From: DAOTUB01 sp034437455
GTDB lineage: Bacteria; Chloroflexota; Anaerolineae; B4-G1
Direction: 5' to 3'
Length of the DNA: 7,635 nucleotides
NCBI GenBank assembly: GCA_034437455.1
Contig: DAOTUB010000177.1
Location: forward strand, 1-7,635
Made by a program: the position numbers and the translations under genes. The notes under the pieces are model-generated. The model made no database searches. It saw only the letters and a program-made list of their open reading frames with translations, and was not told the DNA's origin. Shown one piece after another: positions 6,754-7,635 of this stretch (position 1 is the first letter of the stretch; every line of letters starts with the position of its first letter).

Positions 6754-6758
6754 AGGAG
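6754..6758 (+). promoter_or_regulatory. Ribosome binding site AGGAG selecting the ATG at 6764
   Basis: AGGAG lies within a purine-rich run and 5 bases before the ATG at 6764. An in-frame ATG at 6731 would add 11 residues but has only GAGG ten bases upstream, and its extension is polar with no family feature. The downstream start is preferred. Confidence 0.65.
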
Positions 6759-6763
6759 ACATT

Positions 6764-7635
6764 ATGACGGATTATCGCATTCACAAACATCCTATCCTCC
6801 CGGTCGAGGAACGACCTGAATTCGAGTTCACCTGGCGGGGCCAGGCGATGATCGCCCACGAAGGCGAGACCATCTCCTCGGCCCTTTTTGCTAATGGGGT
6901 GCGCACCTTTGGACATCATCACAAAGACGGCGCGCCCCAGGGCCTCTTCTGCGCCAACGGGCAGTGCGCCCAGTGCCTGGTCGTGGCGGATGGGCTTCCC
7001 GTCAAGGCTTGCATGACCCCCGTACAACCGGGGATGCAGGTCGAGTCAATGGACGGGAAACCCACCTTGCCCGACCTTTCTGAAATGCCCGAGACACACC
7101 CCATCGCGACTATCGAGGTGGAGTGCCTGATCATCGGCGGCGGACCGGCGGGGCTTTCGGCGGCCATCGAGCTGGGCAAGGCCGGCGTGCGCACGCTCAT
7201 CGTGGACGACAAGCACCGACTGGGCGGTAAGTTGATCCTCCAGACTCACAAATTCTTTGGCTCGGTAGAAGCCTGTTACGCCGGGACGCGAGGCACCGAC
7301 ATCGCCGAGAAACTGGAGCAAGAAGTGCGCCAGTTCGAGAACGCCCAGGTCTGGCTGGACACGACCGCCCTGGCCGCCTTCTCCGACCGCAAGGTGGGCC
7401 TGCTGCGGGAGGGTAGATACGTCGTCGTCCATCCTCACATCCTGCTGGTCGCCACCGGCGCGCGGGAAAAGTCGCTGGCCTTTGCGGGCAACACGCTACC
7501 GGGGGTCTATGGGGCTGGGGCCTTCCAGACGCTGGCGAACCGGGACCTGGTGCGCCCGACGGAGCGGTTATTCATCGTCGGCGGGGGAAACGTGGGCCTG
7601 ATCGCGGGCTATCACGCCCTCCAGGCCGGCATCCA
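6764..7635 (+). CDS. 2Fe-2S/FAD-dependent pyridine nucleotide-disulfide-type oxidoreductase (partial, C-terminus off right edge)
   Basis: 290 complete codons are present and the frame is open at the edge. The N-terminal domain (about 19-100) is a Fer2_4-type [2Fe-2S] fold with ligands Cys63, Cys68, Cys71 and Cys83 (spacing C-x4-C-x2-C-x11-C). This arrangement is seen in sarcosine oxidase alpha/HcnA-type proteins. An FAD-binding Rossmann motif follows at 125-130 (GGGPAG, preceded by CLII), then GGK (154-156) and an ATG motif (VATGAREK, 229-236). A second dinucleotide motif, GGGNVG, at 273-278 is expected to bind NAD(P)H or complete the FAD site. Multi-subunit relatives oxidise amines, proline, opines, glycine (cyanide synthases) or sarcosine; the substrate here cannot be read. 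No signal peptide is seen, so it is probably cytoplasmic. Partner subunits, if any, would lie to the right. The gene is divergent from the purB unit. Confidence 0.93.
   Translation, partial: MTDYRIHKHPILPVEERPEFEFTWRGQAMIAHEGETISSALFANGVRTFGHHHKDGAPQGLFCANGQCAQCLVVADGLPVKACMTPVQPGMQVESMDGKPTLPDLSEMPETHPIATIEVECLIIGGGPAGLSAAIELGKAGVRTLIVDDKHRLGGKLILQTHKFFGSVEACYAGTRGTDIAEKLEQEVRQFENAQVWLDTTALAAFSDRKVGLLREGRYVVVHPHILLVATGAREKSLAFAGNTLPGVYGAGAFQTLANRDLVRPTERLFIVGGGNVGLIAGYHALQAGI

Noticed and set aside
6731..6763. Upstream in-frame ATG for the oxidoreductase
   Set aside because: It has a weaker ribosome site and adds a polar 11-residue extension. The ATG at 6764 has AGGAG at good spacing.

Overview
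The window looks like chromosomal DNA of a GC-rich bacterium. The gene types and the REP-like noncoding repeats remind me of Chloroflexota (Anaerolineae-like), but this is an impression from memory and not a proven placement. Six complete or partial genes lie on the minus strand and one on the plus strand. There are no RNA genes, CRISPR arrays, transposases or phage genes. No gene-free stretch exceeds about 250 bases.

Region 1 (1-2682, minus strand) is a compact signalling operon. It is transcribed from right to left in the order ECF sigma factor, anti-sigma factor (zf-HC2 zinc domain plus six predicted membrane helices), then a multi-pass membrane protein ending in an alpha/beta-hydrolase domain that runs off the left edge. 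The first two genes overlap by 11 bases and the next gap is 5 bases. The membrane halves of the anti-sigma factor and of the hydrolase protein are recognisably related (both carry SEALPF and a 38-residue ungapped match). A sensor and a neighbouring enzyme therefore share one ABC-2-like membrane module. The hydrolase appears to lack the usual oxyanion-hole HG loop.

Region 2 (2755-3775) holds a YfcE-type metallophosphoesterase. Behind it is a 250-base spacer with two separate hairpin-forming repeats: a 136-base REP/MITE-like element with perfect 14-base ends, and a 45-base hairpin.

Region 3 (3772-6623, minus strand) is a two-gene unit. A bitopic membrane protein with two FxLYD-like extracytoplasmic repeats overlaps adenylosuccinate lyase (purB) by ATGA, so the two are probably translationally coupled. 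The membrane gene may have a leaderless transcript.

Region 4 (6624-7635) is a divergent promoter region followed by a plus-strand gene for a 2Fe-2S/FAD oxidoreductase, cut off by the right edge. It has a near-consensus sigma70 promoter and a good ribosome binding site.
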